DNA of 64,000 nt from Virgibacillus sp. SK37 (GCF_000725285.1 NZ_CP007161.1:977911-1041910), one strand, 5' to 3'. Counted from the first letter of the stretch, positions 36,426-45,072 are shown. Made by a program: numbers and translations. Notes: generated by a model not told the origin, from the sequence alone.

Positions 36426-37934
36426 ATGAAAAAAATAGCGACTGTGCTACTGACTATACTTATGCTGACAAGCATTTCAGTTCCGTCTTATGCTGCAGAA
36501 CAAGGGAATAACCAGCTGGAAGAAGAGATCGTATATAATATTCTAGTTGACCGGTATCATAACTTAGATTTTGATCTTGATGAGCAGGTAGATACTGATG
36601 ATCCCAAGGCCTACCATGGAGGAGACTTAAAGGGGGTTACCGAGAAGCTTGATTACCTTAAAGAAAATGGGTATTCCACTCTTGTGCTGTCTCCCATTAT
36701 GGAAAATTCAGCTGATGGCTATCACGGTTATTGGATTGAGGATTTCTATAAGATCGAGGGACAATTTGGTACAATGAAAGACTTAAAGGAATTAATTAAG
36801 GAAGCACATGATAGAGAGATCAAAGTTGTATTGGAACTTGTGACAAATTTTGTTTCCACAGATCACCCTATTGTAACGGATCCATCAAAGAAAGATTGGA
36901 TTCTCAAAGAAAAAAATATAGAAGCAGATTGGGCTAATCATGTAGCCTTTTTAAACCAAGATAACCCGAAAGTAAGGGATTTTCTATTTGATGTTGCTTC
37001 ATACTGGATGGATGAAACAGATATAGATGGATTTAAATTACATGCTGCAGATTTGTCCTCTCTTGATTTCCTAGAAGGTTTTACGGAGCAAATCAGAAAA
37101 AAAAATGAGGCATTTTATTTGCTTGGGGATATCATGGATCCATCCACAAACACAGATGAAATTATGGATAGAACTAGCATCCAAGCAGTAGATAATCATC
37201 AGTTGTCTAAAAAGGTAAATGAGGTGTTCTCAAAGCTTGGAGAACCAGTATCTGACATATATGACACATGGGAAAAAAGTGAAGAAGAAACGGGTTTGAT
37301 TTTTGTGGACGATGAATCAACCAAAAGATTCACACAGCAGCTTGCTGAAAATGGTAGAAGTGCCTTAACCACATGGACCTTAGCTCTAACCTATTTATAT
37401 ACGTCACCTGGAATTCCATCTGTTTTCCAAGGGTCAGACATCCCTATGTACGGCGGGAATGGGGAAGAAGCAAAACGCATTGTACAATTCAATAGTGGGG
37501 ATCCTGATTTAAATGAGTTTCTTGACCGCATATCTGCATTAAAAGCACAGTTCCCTGTATTATCTCATGGTGATTTTGAATTGGTAGGTTCAGATGGGGC
37601 AATGAGTATATTTAAGCGAACCTATGAAGGAACTAGCATGTATATTGCTATTAATAATGATGATCAAACACGAGCAGTTTCTATTGGAGATGTAGGGGAA
37701 GGGCTTCAGCTGCGTGGGTATCTGAATGATGACACGATTCGTGCCAATGACAATGGAGAGTACAAAGTAGGACTTGCTCGTGAGAGTGTGGAAGTATATG
37801 GTGTGCAACCAGATACAGGATATAATTGGCTGTTTATTGGCTTTGTTATCGGGGTATTCGTATTATTTGCAGTAGCTATCTTTATCTTAAGCCGGAAACA
37901 GAAGAAAAGAGAAATGGCAGAAAATAAGCGGTAG
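36426..37934 (+). CDS. Membrane-anchored GH13 alpha-amylase-like protein without catalytic residues
   Basis: This 502-residue secreted protein has a signal peptide (about 1-23, ending PSYAA), a GH13 (beta/alpha)8 barrel, an all-beta domain and a C-terminal transmembrane helix (about 467-488) with a basic tail. The barrel motifs align but their active residues are changed: region I ELVTNF instead of D..NH; region II GFKLHAAD, nucleophile Asp to H206; region III GDIMD, acid/base Glu to D235; region IV VDNHQ, third Asp to Q259. The fold is clear, but starch hydrolysis is unlikely. It may bind glucans or serve as a structural partner. GGAGGA precedes the ATG. Confidence 0.85.
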   Translation: MKKIATVLLTILMLTSISVPSYAAEQGNNQLEEEIVYNILVDRYHNLDFDLDEQVDTDDPKAYHGGDLKGVTEKLDYLKENGYSTLVLSPIMENSADGYHGYWIEDFYKIEGQFGTMKDLKELIKEAHDREIKVVLELVTNFVSTDHPIVTDPSKKDWILKEKNIEADWANHVAFLNQDNPKVRDFLFDVASYWMDETDIDGFKLHAADLSSLDFLEGFTEQIRKKNEAFYLLGDIMDPSTNTDEIMDRTSIQAVDNHQLSKKVNEVFSKLGEPVSDIYDTWEKSEEETGLIFVDDESTKRFTQQLAENGRSALTTWTLALTYLYTSPGIPSVFQGSDIPMYGGNGEEAKRIVQFNSGDPDLNEFLDRISALKAQFPVLSHGDFELVGSDGAMSIFKRTYEGTSMYIAINNDDQTRAVSIGDVGEGLQLRGYLNDDTIRANDNGEYKVGLARESVEVYGVQPDTGYNWLFIGFVIGVFVLFAVAIFILSRKQKKREMAENKR

Positions 37935-38026
37935 ACCATTTTATATAAATATTGGTAAAAAACAGGTTCTACTGCAAATGTTAGGGTACTAACGTATCTC
38001 GAACATTACTAATTGAAGGAAACAAT

Positions 38027-38074
38027 CTCCGGGGACTAAAGTAATCAGCAGGAGAACAAAAGTATTCCCCGGAA
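38027..38074 (-). repeat. Isolated monomer of the 40-bp repeat, inside an inverted repeat
   Basis: TCCGGGGA (about 38028-38035) and TCCCCGGA (about 38065-38072) are perfect arms around a 30-base loop. Read on the minus strand it gives TCCGG..GGA, then CTGCTGATTA and a TAGTC end, the same order as the array unit at 34403-34762. The gap 37935-38241 otherwise holds only a terminator. Confidence 0.6.
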
Positions 38075-38090
38075 AAAAATAATCAACCAA

Positions 38091-38129
38091 TTAACAAAGC
38101 CTCAGCATTTATGCTGGGGCTTTTGTTAA
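38091..38129. terminator. Terminator downstream of the GH13-like gene
   Basis: AACAAAGCCTCAGCA pairs with TGCTGGGGCTTTTGTT around a TTTA-type loop. The stem itself ends in TTTTGTTAA. Confidence 0.8.
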
Positions 38130-38241
38130 TTTACTTTCTTATGCACATACGTCCACACCTGAAGCTCTAAGCAATAACTCGGTATGGCAAAGTAAGCCAT
38201 TACGAATCTATCCTTACTTCGAGGCGTTACCGCAATTCTTA

Positions 38242-39108
38242 CTATCCTGCGACGATGATACCACCATTTACATGAATCATTTGACCACTTACATAGCTGG
38301 AATCGTTACTAGCTAGGTAGACATATGCGGGCGCTAATTCCTTAGGCTGCCCAGGCCGTTTCATTGGAGTGTTTCCACCAAATGATCCTACTTTCTCTTT
38401 ACTGAAAGTGGATGGAATAAGTGGTGTCCAGATCGGTCCAGGTGCCACACCATTTACCCGGATTCCCTTTTCTGCCAGTTCTTCTGATAAAGATCTGGTG
38501 AATGAAGTGATTGCACCTTTGGTAGCAGAGTAATCAATAAGATCTTTACTTCCCTGATATGCTGTAATGGAGGAAGTGTTAATAATGGAGCTGCCTTCTT
38601 TCAAGTTTGGCAATACTGCTTTGGTAATATAAAACATGCTGAAGACATTTGTCCTGAACGTTTTTTCCAATTGTTCGCTGGTAATATCCAAGAATTTGCC
38701 TTGAGGATGTTGTTCAGCAGCATTATTTACTAGAACATCAATTTTTTTGTATTTATCCAATGTTTCCGTAACTGCTGATTCACAAAAGGATTGGTCACCG
38801 AGATCACCGCTTATTAATAAACATTGACGCCCCTCTAATTCGACCAGACGTTTCGTTTCCTCTGCATCTTCATGTTCGTTGAGATACACAATAGCAACAT
38901 CTGCACCTTCTTTTGCAAAATGCACACTAACAGCACGTCCAATCCCACTGTCGCCTCCAGTTATCAAGGCAACTTTATTCTTTAATTTTTCACTTCCCTG
39001 ATAATCCTCCCGAATATATTCAGGTTCTGGTTTCATCTTTGATTCAATACCCGGCTGTTGACTCTGTTGCTGAGCCGGAGGTGTATGCTTACCATTCTTC
39101 TCTTCCAT
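38242..39108 (-). CDS. Short-chain dehydrogenase/reductase (YhdF/GspA39-like)
   Basis: This 288-residue protein is of the extended-N-terminus SDR group typical of Bacillus general stress proteins. After a Q/P-rich leader (about 1-30) come the NAD(P)-binding TGGDSGIGRA, the NNAAEQ motif, catalytic Ser in INTSSITAY, and Y-x3-K in YSATKGAI, then the C-terminal PGPIWTPL. The substrate is not predictable. ATG 39108 is preceded by AGGAGGG and TAGGA; the upstream ATG (39192) adds a non-family leader. Confidence 0.88.
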   Translation of the reverse strand: MEEKNGKHTPPAQQQSQQPGIESKMKPEPEYIREDYQGSEKLKNKVALITGGDSGIGRAVSVHFAKEGADVAIVYLNEHEDAEETKRLVELEGRQCLLISGDLGDQSFCESAVTETLDKYKKIDVLVNNAAEQHPQGKFLDITSEQLEKTFRTNVFSMFYITKAVLPNLKEGSSIINTSSITAYQGSKDLIDYSATKGAITSFTRSLSEELAEKGIRVNGVAPGPIWTPLIPSTFSKEKVGSFGGNTPMKRPGQPKELAPAYVYLASNDSSYVSGQMIHVNGGIIVAG

Positions 39109-39218
39109 TGTCCTATTTCCCTCCTGAAAAATGATATAGTTCTCATCTTCCCCAAAAAGGAAATTTCCAATCATTGATGTAGAAAGGGGCAAAAAAAAAT
39201 AAAGCCCATTTTGGACTT

Positions 39219-39407
39219 TTAGTACGTATATTCAAAAGCAGATACAGCGCCTTTTTTAAATAAAAAGTAATAGGTTTCTCTATAATAAGCTATATCAATT
39301 TCTCCTGTAATGTATTTCCGTTGATAATAATCCAGCAGATCATTCATAGATGAAGGAAGTTGATCTTTTTCTTCTTTGTAAGCAGTAATTAGTTCATTGA
39401 TTAACAT
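39219..39407 (-). CDS. YppF-like small protein
   Basis: This 62-residue soluble protein is rich in tyrosine: ITAYKEEK, SMNDLLDYYQRKYITGEIDIAYYRET, and a C-terminal FEYTY. The length and the central LLDY..KYI.GEI.I..YR pattern resemble B. subtilis YppF. ATG 39407 follows AGGAGG. Function unknown; monocistronic. Confidence 0.6.
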   Translation of the reverse strand: MLINELITAYKEEKDQLPSSMNDLLDYYQRKYITGEIDIAYYRETYYFLFKKGAVSAFEYTY

Positions 39408-39572
39408 GCAATTCCTCCTATAAGTAAATTTGGACATCCTTAATTAGATAATATGATCTGGATAGGGGAATTATTCTATTATATTAGATAGGAAAGTGGT
39501 TTGATTTCTGACTGTCTAAGGTAATAGGATAGAAGAGAAGGTGTGATTCAGGGCCAAGCCCTGAATCGGAAA

Positions 39573-40433
39573 CTAATCAGCAGGTTTATCTAAAAAGAAT
39601 AAGGCAATTGTCCCTGGACCAGCATGAGCCCCAATCACAGCACCAACCATTTCAATTAGAATGTCTTCAACGCCAAACTTCTCTTTGATCATTGCAGCAA
39701 GCTGTTCGGCTCTTTCCAGGTCATCGCCATGACTAATGCCAATTGTTTGATTTGTAAAATCAGTACCTCTTTCCTCCATTATTTCAAGCATACGGTGAAA
39801 GAGACGTTTGGAGCCCCTGATCTTTTCTAAGGGTACGAGTTTACCATTATCAACGTGAAGAATTGGTTTAATCTTTAGTAATGAGCCGACAAAAGCAGCT
39901 GTTTTACTCACACGACCACCACGATATAAATATTCAAGGTCATCTACGGTAAAGATGTGCTCCATATGTGTTGCATCGTAGGCAGAAGAGTTGATAATAT
40001 CCTCTACAGAGGCACCATTCATTGCTTTTTTAGCAGCATTTAATACGACTAAACCATAGCCTATGGAAGCACATTTCGTATCAATAACATGGATAGGGGC
40101 ATTTGGATAGGTTTCTTTTACTTCCTGCTCCATCATTTTTGCTGCTTGGTATGTACCAGACAACTCAGAGGAGAAGGCAAGATATATTATTGCTTGATTT
40201 GACTCGGCATAAGATGTAAAAATAGTTTTAAATGCTTGAGGAGATACTTGGGATGTTTTTGGACTCTTGCCATCTCTCATGGCCTCATAAACAGTTTTGG
40301 GCTGTATTTCTAACCCATCTGCATATTCCTTTTCATCTAAATGAACGGTTAATGGTACCATTTCAATGTTATATTCGTTATAATATGATTCTGATAAATC
40401 GCAAGCGGAATCAGCAAGTATTTTAACGTTCAT
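39573..40433 (-). CDS. yitS: DegV family fatty-acid-binding protein (YitS-like)
   Basis: This 286-residue DegV-fold protein starts with ILADSACDLS, contains the fatty-acid-contacting TSQVSP and FSSELSGTYQAA motifs, and ends GPGTIALFF. The family includes FakB, which presents bound fatty acids to FakA kinase for phospholipid synthesis; no fakA is nearby. ATG 40433 (behind AGGTGA) is preferred to the longer frame. It is divergent from yitT, as in the B. subtilis yit cluster. Confidence 0.85.
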   Translation of the reverse strand: MNVKILADSACDLSESYYNEYNIEMVPLTVHLDEKEYADGLEIQPKTVYEAMRDGKSPKTSQVSPQAFKTIFTSYAESNQAIIYLAFSSELSGTYQAAKMMEQEVKETYPNAPIHVIDTKCASIGYGLVVLNAAKKAMNGASVEDIINSSAYDATHMEHIFTVDDLEYLYRGGRVSKTAAFVGSLLKIKPILHVDNGKLVPLEKIRGSKRLFHRMLEIMEERGTDFTNQTIGISHGDDLERAEQLAAMIKEKFGVEDILIEMVGAVIGAHAGPGTIALFFLDKPAD

Positions 40434-40559
40434 TTTTTCACCTACATTCTTATGTATTATTACTTTTAGTTTAATGCTACTCTGCCAGATAGTCAAAGTA
40501 TATTTTTAATACTATTTCCAAAAATTAAATAACAACAAGAAGGAAGAGGAGGTTGGATA

Positions 40560-41402
40560 TTGTTTATTTTTGAAGCAAAACGGATTATTACAGTAATTGT
40601 TGGTGCATTTTTAAATGCTGCATCATTGAATTTCTTCTTAATTAAAGCGAATGTATACGCCAGCGGATTCACTGGGGCTGCTCAGTTAGTTTCCAGTGTT
40701 TTTAAGGATTTTATTGGTATCGGCGTCAGCACTGGGATTCTGTTACTCTTATTCAATATACCGGTAGCTTTACTTGGTTGGTATAAGGTAGGGAAAGGCT
40801 TTACATTTTATAGTATTCTTTCCGTTATTTTTACATCTATTTTTCTAGCTGTTTTACCTGTAACAGCCATGTCAGAGGATATTATTTTAAATGCCGTCTT
40901 TGGTGGTGTCATTGCAGGTACAGGTGTTGGGATGACATTAAAGGTCGGTGCGTCCACAGGAGGGATGGACATCGTAGCGATGGTTCTATCCCGGATGAAG
41001 GACAGACCAATTGGAACGTACTTTTTAACACTAAACGCGATTATTATCGCTATGGCTGGTATTCTTTATGAGCCGGAAAACGCCTTATATACATTGCTGA
41101 CATTGTATGTGACAACCCGTGTTATTGATGCAATTCATACACGTCATGAGAAGGTTACAGCTATGATTATTACACATAAAGCGGATGAATTGCAGCAGGA
41201 AATTCACAAGACAATGGTCCGGGGGATTACTATTCTTCCAGCAAAAGGTGCATACACCAAATCTGATAAAAATATGCTTTACCTTGTTGTAACACGCTAT
41301 GAGTTATACGATCTGGAACGGATTATAAATGAAATCGACCCTAATGCGTTCACAAATATTGTGCAAACGACTGGTATATTTGGATTTTTCCGAAGAGATT
41401 AG
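40560..41402 (+). CDS. yitT: YitT family membrane protein
   Basis: This 280-residue protein has five to six N-terminal transmembrane helices (YitT_membrane) and a C-terminal cytoplasmic DUF2179 domain (about 205-275, with HKADELQQEIHKTMVRGITILPAKGAY). The length equals B. subtilis YitT. It starts with TTG behind GAGGAGG. Transport of an unknown small molecule is suggested for the family. The lipoprotein gene follows 26 bp later. Confidence 0.88.
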   Translation: MFIFEAKRIITVIVGAFLNAASLNFFLIKANVYASGFTGAAQLVSSVFKDFIGIGVSTGILLLLFNIPVALLGWYKVGKGFTFYSILSVIFTSIFLAVLPVTAMSEDIILNAVFGGVIAGTGVGMTLKVGASTGGMDIVAMVLSRMKDRPIGTYFLTLNAIIIAMAGILYEPENALYTLLTLYVTTRVIDAIHTRHEKVTAMIITHKADELQQEIHKTMVRGITILPAKGAYTKSDKNMLYLVVTRYELYDLERIINEIDPNAFTNIVQTTGIFGFFRRD

Positions 41403-41428
41403 ACAAGACATAAGGAGAACACAAGAGA

Positions 41429-41824
41429 ATGAAACGACGGTTTATGTTAATTATTTTGATAGCACTGTTGATTGGTTGCAGTGAAAAGGGACCAGAGGTA
41501 AAAGATGACGAAGAGTCTGAAGAAAATACGGTGAGTTTTCGCAATGTTGATGTAAAAGTAGAGGATGGAAATGTTCGTATGACAGGGGAAGCAAATACCA
41601 ATACGAATACCTTCTATTACAAATTGAAACAGAATGAGAAAACAATAGTTGATGAAAAAAGTAAAAAAGATGTGAACATGGAATGGCAGGAGTTTATGAT
41701 TGAGTTTAAACTGCCGGAAACTATTGAGCAGGATGGAGAGCCACCGTTTTTACTTTTATATGGAAAAAATGAGGCTGGTGAAGCCATTAATCCAAATTAC
41801 TTCCCTTTGGATATAGATAGCTAG
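41429..41824 (+). CDS. Small lipoprotein with immunoglobulin-like fold
   Basis: This 131-residue protein has a lipobox LLIGC (Cys 17) after a short basic and hydrophobic signal. The mature part is acidic and beta-rich. VRMTGEANTNTNTFYYKL, ending LLYGKNEAGE, resembles Gmad2-type immunoglobulin-like domains found in spore germination and cell-surface proteins. It occupies the place of the intracellular protease inhibitor gene ipi downstream of yitT in B. subtilis, but ipi is cytoplasmic, so orthology is doubtful. AAGGAGA precedes the ATG. Confidence 0.65.
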   Translation: MKRRFMLIILIALLIGCSEKGPEVKDDEESEENTVSFRNVDVKVEDGNVRMTGEANTNTNTFYYKLKQNEKTIVDEKSKKDVNMEWQEFMIEFKLPETIEQDGEPPFLLLYGKNEAGEAINPNYFPLDIDS

Positions 41825-41880
41825 GGACTGCTTTCCTTAATTAATCAGCCTTACTTTTCACAAAAAAATTATAAACAAAA

Positions 41881-41909
41881 AAAGGTCAGCTTTAAGGCTG
41901 ACCTTTCGT
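41881..41909. terminator. Terminator between lipoprotein gene and Nfu-N gene
   Basis: AAAGGTCAGC pairs with GCTGACCTTT across a 6-base loop. A tracts to the left mean a U tail on the minus-strand transcript. Confidence 0.8.
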
Positions 41910-41925
41910 ATGTACCTAACTATTA

Positions 41926-42189
41926 TTAGTAGCCGTGTTTTTCAAAAACTTCTTGTACTTTAGGGGTTAAGTTATCCCATTCGACATCAAATTGTTTATT
42001 CACTGTAATAAAATTCTGATAGCCAAAGACATTATCAACGCCTGCAACTTTCATTAGGTCATTCATAATCTCGTGCTCACTTTCATCGCCTGGCATAACA
42101 GAAATACTATTTGTACCTTCAAAGATTAATTTGTCTGTAGTAAATTTTAATGCATTCGGATTTGGTGTAGTTTCAACACGTACTCCCAT
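41926..42189 (-). CDS. Stand-alone Nfu N-terminal domain protein
   Basis: This 87-residue protein consists only of the Nfu_N domain: ETTPNPNALKFTTDK, then the GVDNVFGYQNFITVNK core. It lacks the CxxC NifU C-terminal domain that holds the Fe-S cluster, so it cannot be a scaffold by itself. Such proteins may help present Fe-S cluster proteins or clients. GGAGGG precedes the ATG. yitW/SufT, another Fe-S factor, lies 2.5 kb away. Confidence 0.8.
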   Translation of the reverse strand: MGVRVETTPNPNALKFTTDKLIFEGTNSISVMPGDESEHEIMNDLMKVAGVDNVFGYQNFITVNKQFDVEWDNLTPKVQEVFEKHGY

Positions 42190-42272
42190 TACGATTCCCT
42201 CCTACTTTAACTAAGTCATACTTACGTATTAGTTTAGCAGAAATAGATCAAGGAAGGAAGGAAAAGACCAAA

Positions 42273-42306
42273 AACAAACCACCTTTATCGAGAAAGGTGG
42301 TTTGTT
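42273..42306. terminator. Terminator after the DUF3813-like gene
   Basis: A perfect stem, AACAAACCACCTTT and AAAGGTGGTTTGTT, has a six-base loop, with the U-rich tail on the minus strand. Confidence 0.85.
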
Positions 42307-42373
42307 CGCTTAAAGTAATCCCGTTTCATCATAACAATGAAGTGGAAATTACCATCACGTGCAGAGGTTTAGG

Positions 42374-42571
42374 TTATTGTAATTGGTCATTTTGCCTCAA
42401 TTGATTTTCCAACTGCTGTAATTGCTGCTTCTCTTCCGGAGTTGCTTCATTATATGCAGCCTGTATCGCATTTTGTGCAGCCTGTTTGTCAGTTGCATTT
42501 GCTGCATTGTTCTGGTTGGTCATAAAGTTGTTTACAGCATTTTTAGCCTGTTGAAATAAATTGTTTTCCAA
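42374..42571 (-). CDS. DUF3813-like small Asn/Gln/Ala-rich protein (YizC position)
   Basis: This 65-residue helical protein is rich in N, Q and A: NLFQQAKNAVNNFM, TDKQAAQNAIQAAYNEATPEEK, then QLQQLENQLRQ. It has the composition of DUF3813 proteins and the same neighbourhood as B. subtilis yizC (before yitU). The start is TTG, directly after the stop of the upstream 49-codon gene, with AGGAGGG as ribosome binding site. Function unknown; probably spore- or stress-associated. Confidence 0.65.
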   Translation of the reverse strand: MENNLFQQAKNAVNNFMTNQNNAANATDKQAAQNAIQAAYNEATPEEKQQLQQLENQLRQNDQLQ

Positions 42572-42721
42572 TTAAAACCCTCCTAATGTGTGGTTATCTG
42601 CTTCTTCGGCCTTCCGTTCTGCTTCTGTAAACGTAGACCTGTAAGGAAACCGTTCGGCATGTTTTTTAACTGAATCCGCGCTTTGTTGACTAAAACGTCT
42701 AGATTTACTACCTTTTCCCAC
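42572..42721 (-). CDS. 49-residue basic small protein, coupled to the next gene
   Basis: The frame encodes a GTG-started protein beginning MGKGSKSRRFSQQ and ending EEADNHTLGGF, half basic and half acidic. GGAGGG is 6 bp upstream. Its TAA stop immediately precedes the TTG start of the DUF3813-like gene, and that gene's ribosome binding site lies inside its last codons, a strong sign of coupling. A second frame from an overlapping ATG (46 codons) looks less natural. I do not recognise the family; composition resembles minor small acid-soluble spore proteins. Confidence 0.6.
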   Translation of the reverse strand: MGKGSKSRRFSQQSADSVKKHAERFPYRSTFTEAERKAEEADNHTLGGF

Positions 42722-42799
42722 ATAAATCCCTCCATAGAAGATATTTAAAGTGGTTCCTATCTAGTAGCTTTCACAATCGCTCTGGAAATTCAGCAAAAA

Positions 42800-42822
42800 A
42801 GTGAACGCATGATACGTTCACT
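42800..42822. terminator. Terminator after yitU
   Basis: AGTGAACG pairs with CGTTCACT; the six-base T tail is on the minus strand. It ends the yitU transcript, so the two small genes beyond have their own promoter. Confidence 0.75.
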
Positions 42823-42875
42823 TCTAGTATGGTTTGCATGATATTATTTTATTAAAGGAAATTATTGAGAAATAC

Positions 42876-43709
42876 TTAGTTGGACGATGTTTGGAGTTTC
42901 AAGTAATTTTCTAAAAAGCTCCCAACTCCGTCTTGTTCATTTGTAGCTGTAATATGCTTGGCAACAGATTTCAAATCATCTATGGCATTACCCATAGCAA
43001 CCCCTACACCTGCATAGTCAATCATTTCTAAATCATTATCTTCATCTCCAAAAGCGATGATTCTGTCTTTTGGGATATCAAAGTAATGAGCGATTTTCTG
43101 TAAGCCAACAGCCTTATTCATTCCCTTTTTTACAATCTCAATAATATTCCATGGTGCCCCCCATTTTCGATGTTCAATCAGTTCAGCATGATAATCATCC
43201 AAGTGTCCACGTAACTGCTTAATGTGGTTTTCTTTCGGATGTATAAGCAAGGAAGTGGGGTCTGTAGTTAACTTGCTTTTTAAATTACCTACTGAAAAGG
43301 GTGGGTCATTTTGTGTTGCATGGAAGATATCAATAATATCCTGGTCAAATTGGTCTAAATAAACCTCATCCATTACTTCAGCAAGGATGTTATTCACATC
43401 CAGCTCGTAACATGTATCTATAATTTTATGTGCAGTACGGACCGGCATCGGATTATGCAATGCATCCCATTTATTGTCTCGGGGATGATGAATTAGTGCC
43501 CCATTAAAATTCACCATTGGTGTGTCCAGGCTTAATTCATGATAATAATCAATGCTGGCCCTGTGCGGCCTACCTGTTGCAATGACTACTATATGGCCTG
43601 CTTCGATTGCTTGAAGTACAGTTTGCTTTGTTTTATTACTGATTACTTTCTTGTCGGTTAAGAGTGTTCCATCAAGATCCAATGCAATCAAATGTCGTTT
43701 ATTTTCCAT
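42876..43709 (-). CDS. yitU: Cof-type HAD hydrolase YitU
   Basis: This 277-residue HAD-superfamily phosphatase has nucleophile motif I in ALDLDGTLLTDKK (D11 and D13), motif II in VIATGRPH, and motif IV in AFGDEDNDLEMI, with a C2-type cap. B. subtilis YitU dephosphorylates flavin precursor (5-amino-6-ribitylamino-uracil phosphate), among other sugar-phosphate-like substrates. ATG 43709 follows AGGTGA; the longer frame is not supported. Synteny yitU-yitV-yitW is kept, with yitU divergent. Confidence 0.88.
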   Translation of the reverse strand: MENKRHLIALDLDGTLLTDKKVISNKTKQTVLQAIEAGHIVVIATGRPHRASIDYYHELSLDTPMVNFNGALIHHPRDNKWDALHNPMPVRTAHKIIDTCYELDVNNILAEVMDEVYLDQFDQDIIDIFHATQNDPPFSVGNLKSKLTTDPTSLLIHPKENHIKQLRGHLDDYHAELIEHRKWGAPWNIIEIVKKGMNKAVGLQKIAHYFDIPKDRIIAFGDEDNDLEMIDYAGVGVAMGNAIDDLKSVAKHITATNEQDGVGSFLENYLKLQTSSN

Positions 43710-43871
43710 ATCATTCACCTCATCTGAAATTAGTTTACCATCATTTACATCGCTTCTAAAGCAATAAATAAACATAATAGCGTAAATTTTCCTTTACATA
43801 ATTTGCAATAAACGTATTACAGCCATTAAAATAGAACTAACTGACATAGTATACATGAGGAGACGTTGTAG

Positions 43872-44633
43872 ATGATAGGAATAGAAAAACACATAATAGA
43901 CGAGATACCTTGTTTAGTTGTTGGAGATACATCAAAGAAAAAAGAAGCTTTGCCTACGGTATTATATTTCCATGGTTTCACAAGTGCAAAGGAACATAAT
44001 TTGCCTTTAGCTTATTTACTGGCTGAAAAAGGTTATAGAGTAATACTTCCGGATAGTGAATATCATGGAGAGCGTGAACAAGACGTTTCTTCTAGAAAAG
44101 TGCAAGTTTCATTTTGGGAAATTGTAATGAATAATGTGAAGGAACTGAAAGTAATCAAAGAAGCACTTGAGGAAAAAGGGTTGATTCTTAACGGTAGGTT
44201 TGGAATTGCAGGTACTAGCATGGGCGGAATTACAACATCTGCTGCACTAGCTCACTATCCATGGATTCGTACCGCAGCTATATTAATGGGGTCCCCGAAA
44301 ATTACAACTTATGCAAAGACATTGGTGGATAGTTTTAAAAAAATGGGAGATCTCCCTGTTACAGATGAGATGATTAATTATTTATATGAACAACTGGAAC
44401 AATATGATTTATCCAAGCAGCCTGAAAAGTTGAACCAACGAGCATTACTATTATGGCACGGAGAAAATGACCCTGTCGTCCCCTTTGACCATTCATATAC
44501 ATTTTATGAAGAAGCAAAAAAACAATACAAAAATCAAGCGGATATCAAATTTTTGAAGGAAGCAAACCGTGGGCATAAGGTGAGCAGATATGCTATTCTT
44601 GAAACGGTGAAATGGTTTGAAGACCATTTATAA
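43872..44633 (+). CDS. yitV: Alpha/beta-hydrolase (esterase) YitV
   Basis: This 253-residue hydrolase carries the nucleophile elbow GTSMGG (Ser about 118), the oxyanion-side FHGFTSAKEH, an acid residue in GENDPVVPFDHS and the final His in NRGHKVS. It fits the prolyl-oligopeptidase-like esterase group of B. subtilis YitV. Soluble, substrate unknown. GAGGAG precedes the ATG by 9 bp. yitW begins 83 bp downstream. Confidence 0.85.
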   Translation: MIGIEKHIIDEIPCLVVGDTSKKKEALPTVLYFHGFTSAKEHNLPLAYLLAEKGYRVILPDSEYHGEREQDVSSRKVQVSFWEIVMNNVKELKVIKEALEEKGLILNGRFGIAGTSMGGITTSAALAHYPWIRTAAILMGSPKITTYAKTLVDSFKKMGDLPVTDEMINYLYEQLEQYDLSKQPEKLNQRALLLWHGENDPVVPFDHSYTFYEEAKKQYKNQADIKFLKEANRGHKVSRYAILETVKWFEDHL

Positions 44634-44716
44634 ATATTCACCTAAGTGATTCATATCATTTTAAAAAAATAGGAAATATGTTTAAATATAAATAGGATGA
44701 ATAGGAGGTATGAAGT

Positions 44717-45028
44717 ATGGATGAAGCTTTAAAAGAGAATTTAATGGGCGCACTGGAAAACGTAATTGATCCCGAGTTAGGTATAGATGTTGTTAATCTA
44801 GGTTTAATATATGATGTGGATTTAGACGAAGATGGGCTTTGTACAGTTACAATGACACTTACATCGATGGGCTGTCCACTCGCAGGGCATATTGAACAGG
44901 ATATACGTCGTGCATTAGCTGATATTCCTGAAGCGAAGGAAGTAAAGGTTGATATCGTATGGAATCCGCCATGGGGTAAAGACAAAATGTCACGTTATGC
45001 TAAAATTGCATTAGGGATTCCAGATTGA
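44717..45028 (+). CDS. yitW: SufT/DUF59 Fe-S maturation factor YitW
   Basis: This 103-residue MIP18/DUF59 protein has DPELGIDVVNLGLIYDV and the hyper-reactive Cys in TSMGCPLAG, ending NPPWGKDKMS. The family (PaaD, SufT) supports Fe-S cluster assembly or transfer. AGGAGGT precedes the ATG. Orthologous to B. subtilis YitW by position next to yitV. A terminator follows. Confidence 0.9.
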   Translation: MDEALKENLMGALENVIDPELGIDVVNLGLIYDVDLDEDGLCTVTMTLTSMGCPLAGHIEQDIRRALADIPEAKEVKVDIVWNPPWGKDKMSRYAKIALGIPD

Positions 45029-45036
45029 TAAAAAAG

Positions 45037-45072
45037 AAAGGTTGATTCATACACATGAATTAACCTTTTTGT
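45037..45072 (+). terminator. Terminator after yitW
   Basis: AAAGGTT and ATTCA pair with TGAAT and AACCTTT, with TTTT after. The next 170 bp to mobB has no recognised element. Confidence 0.75.
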
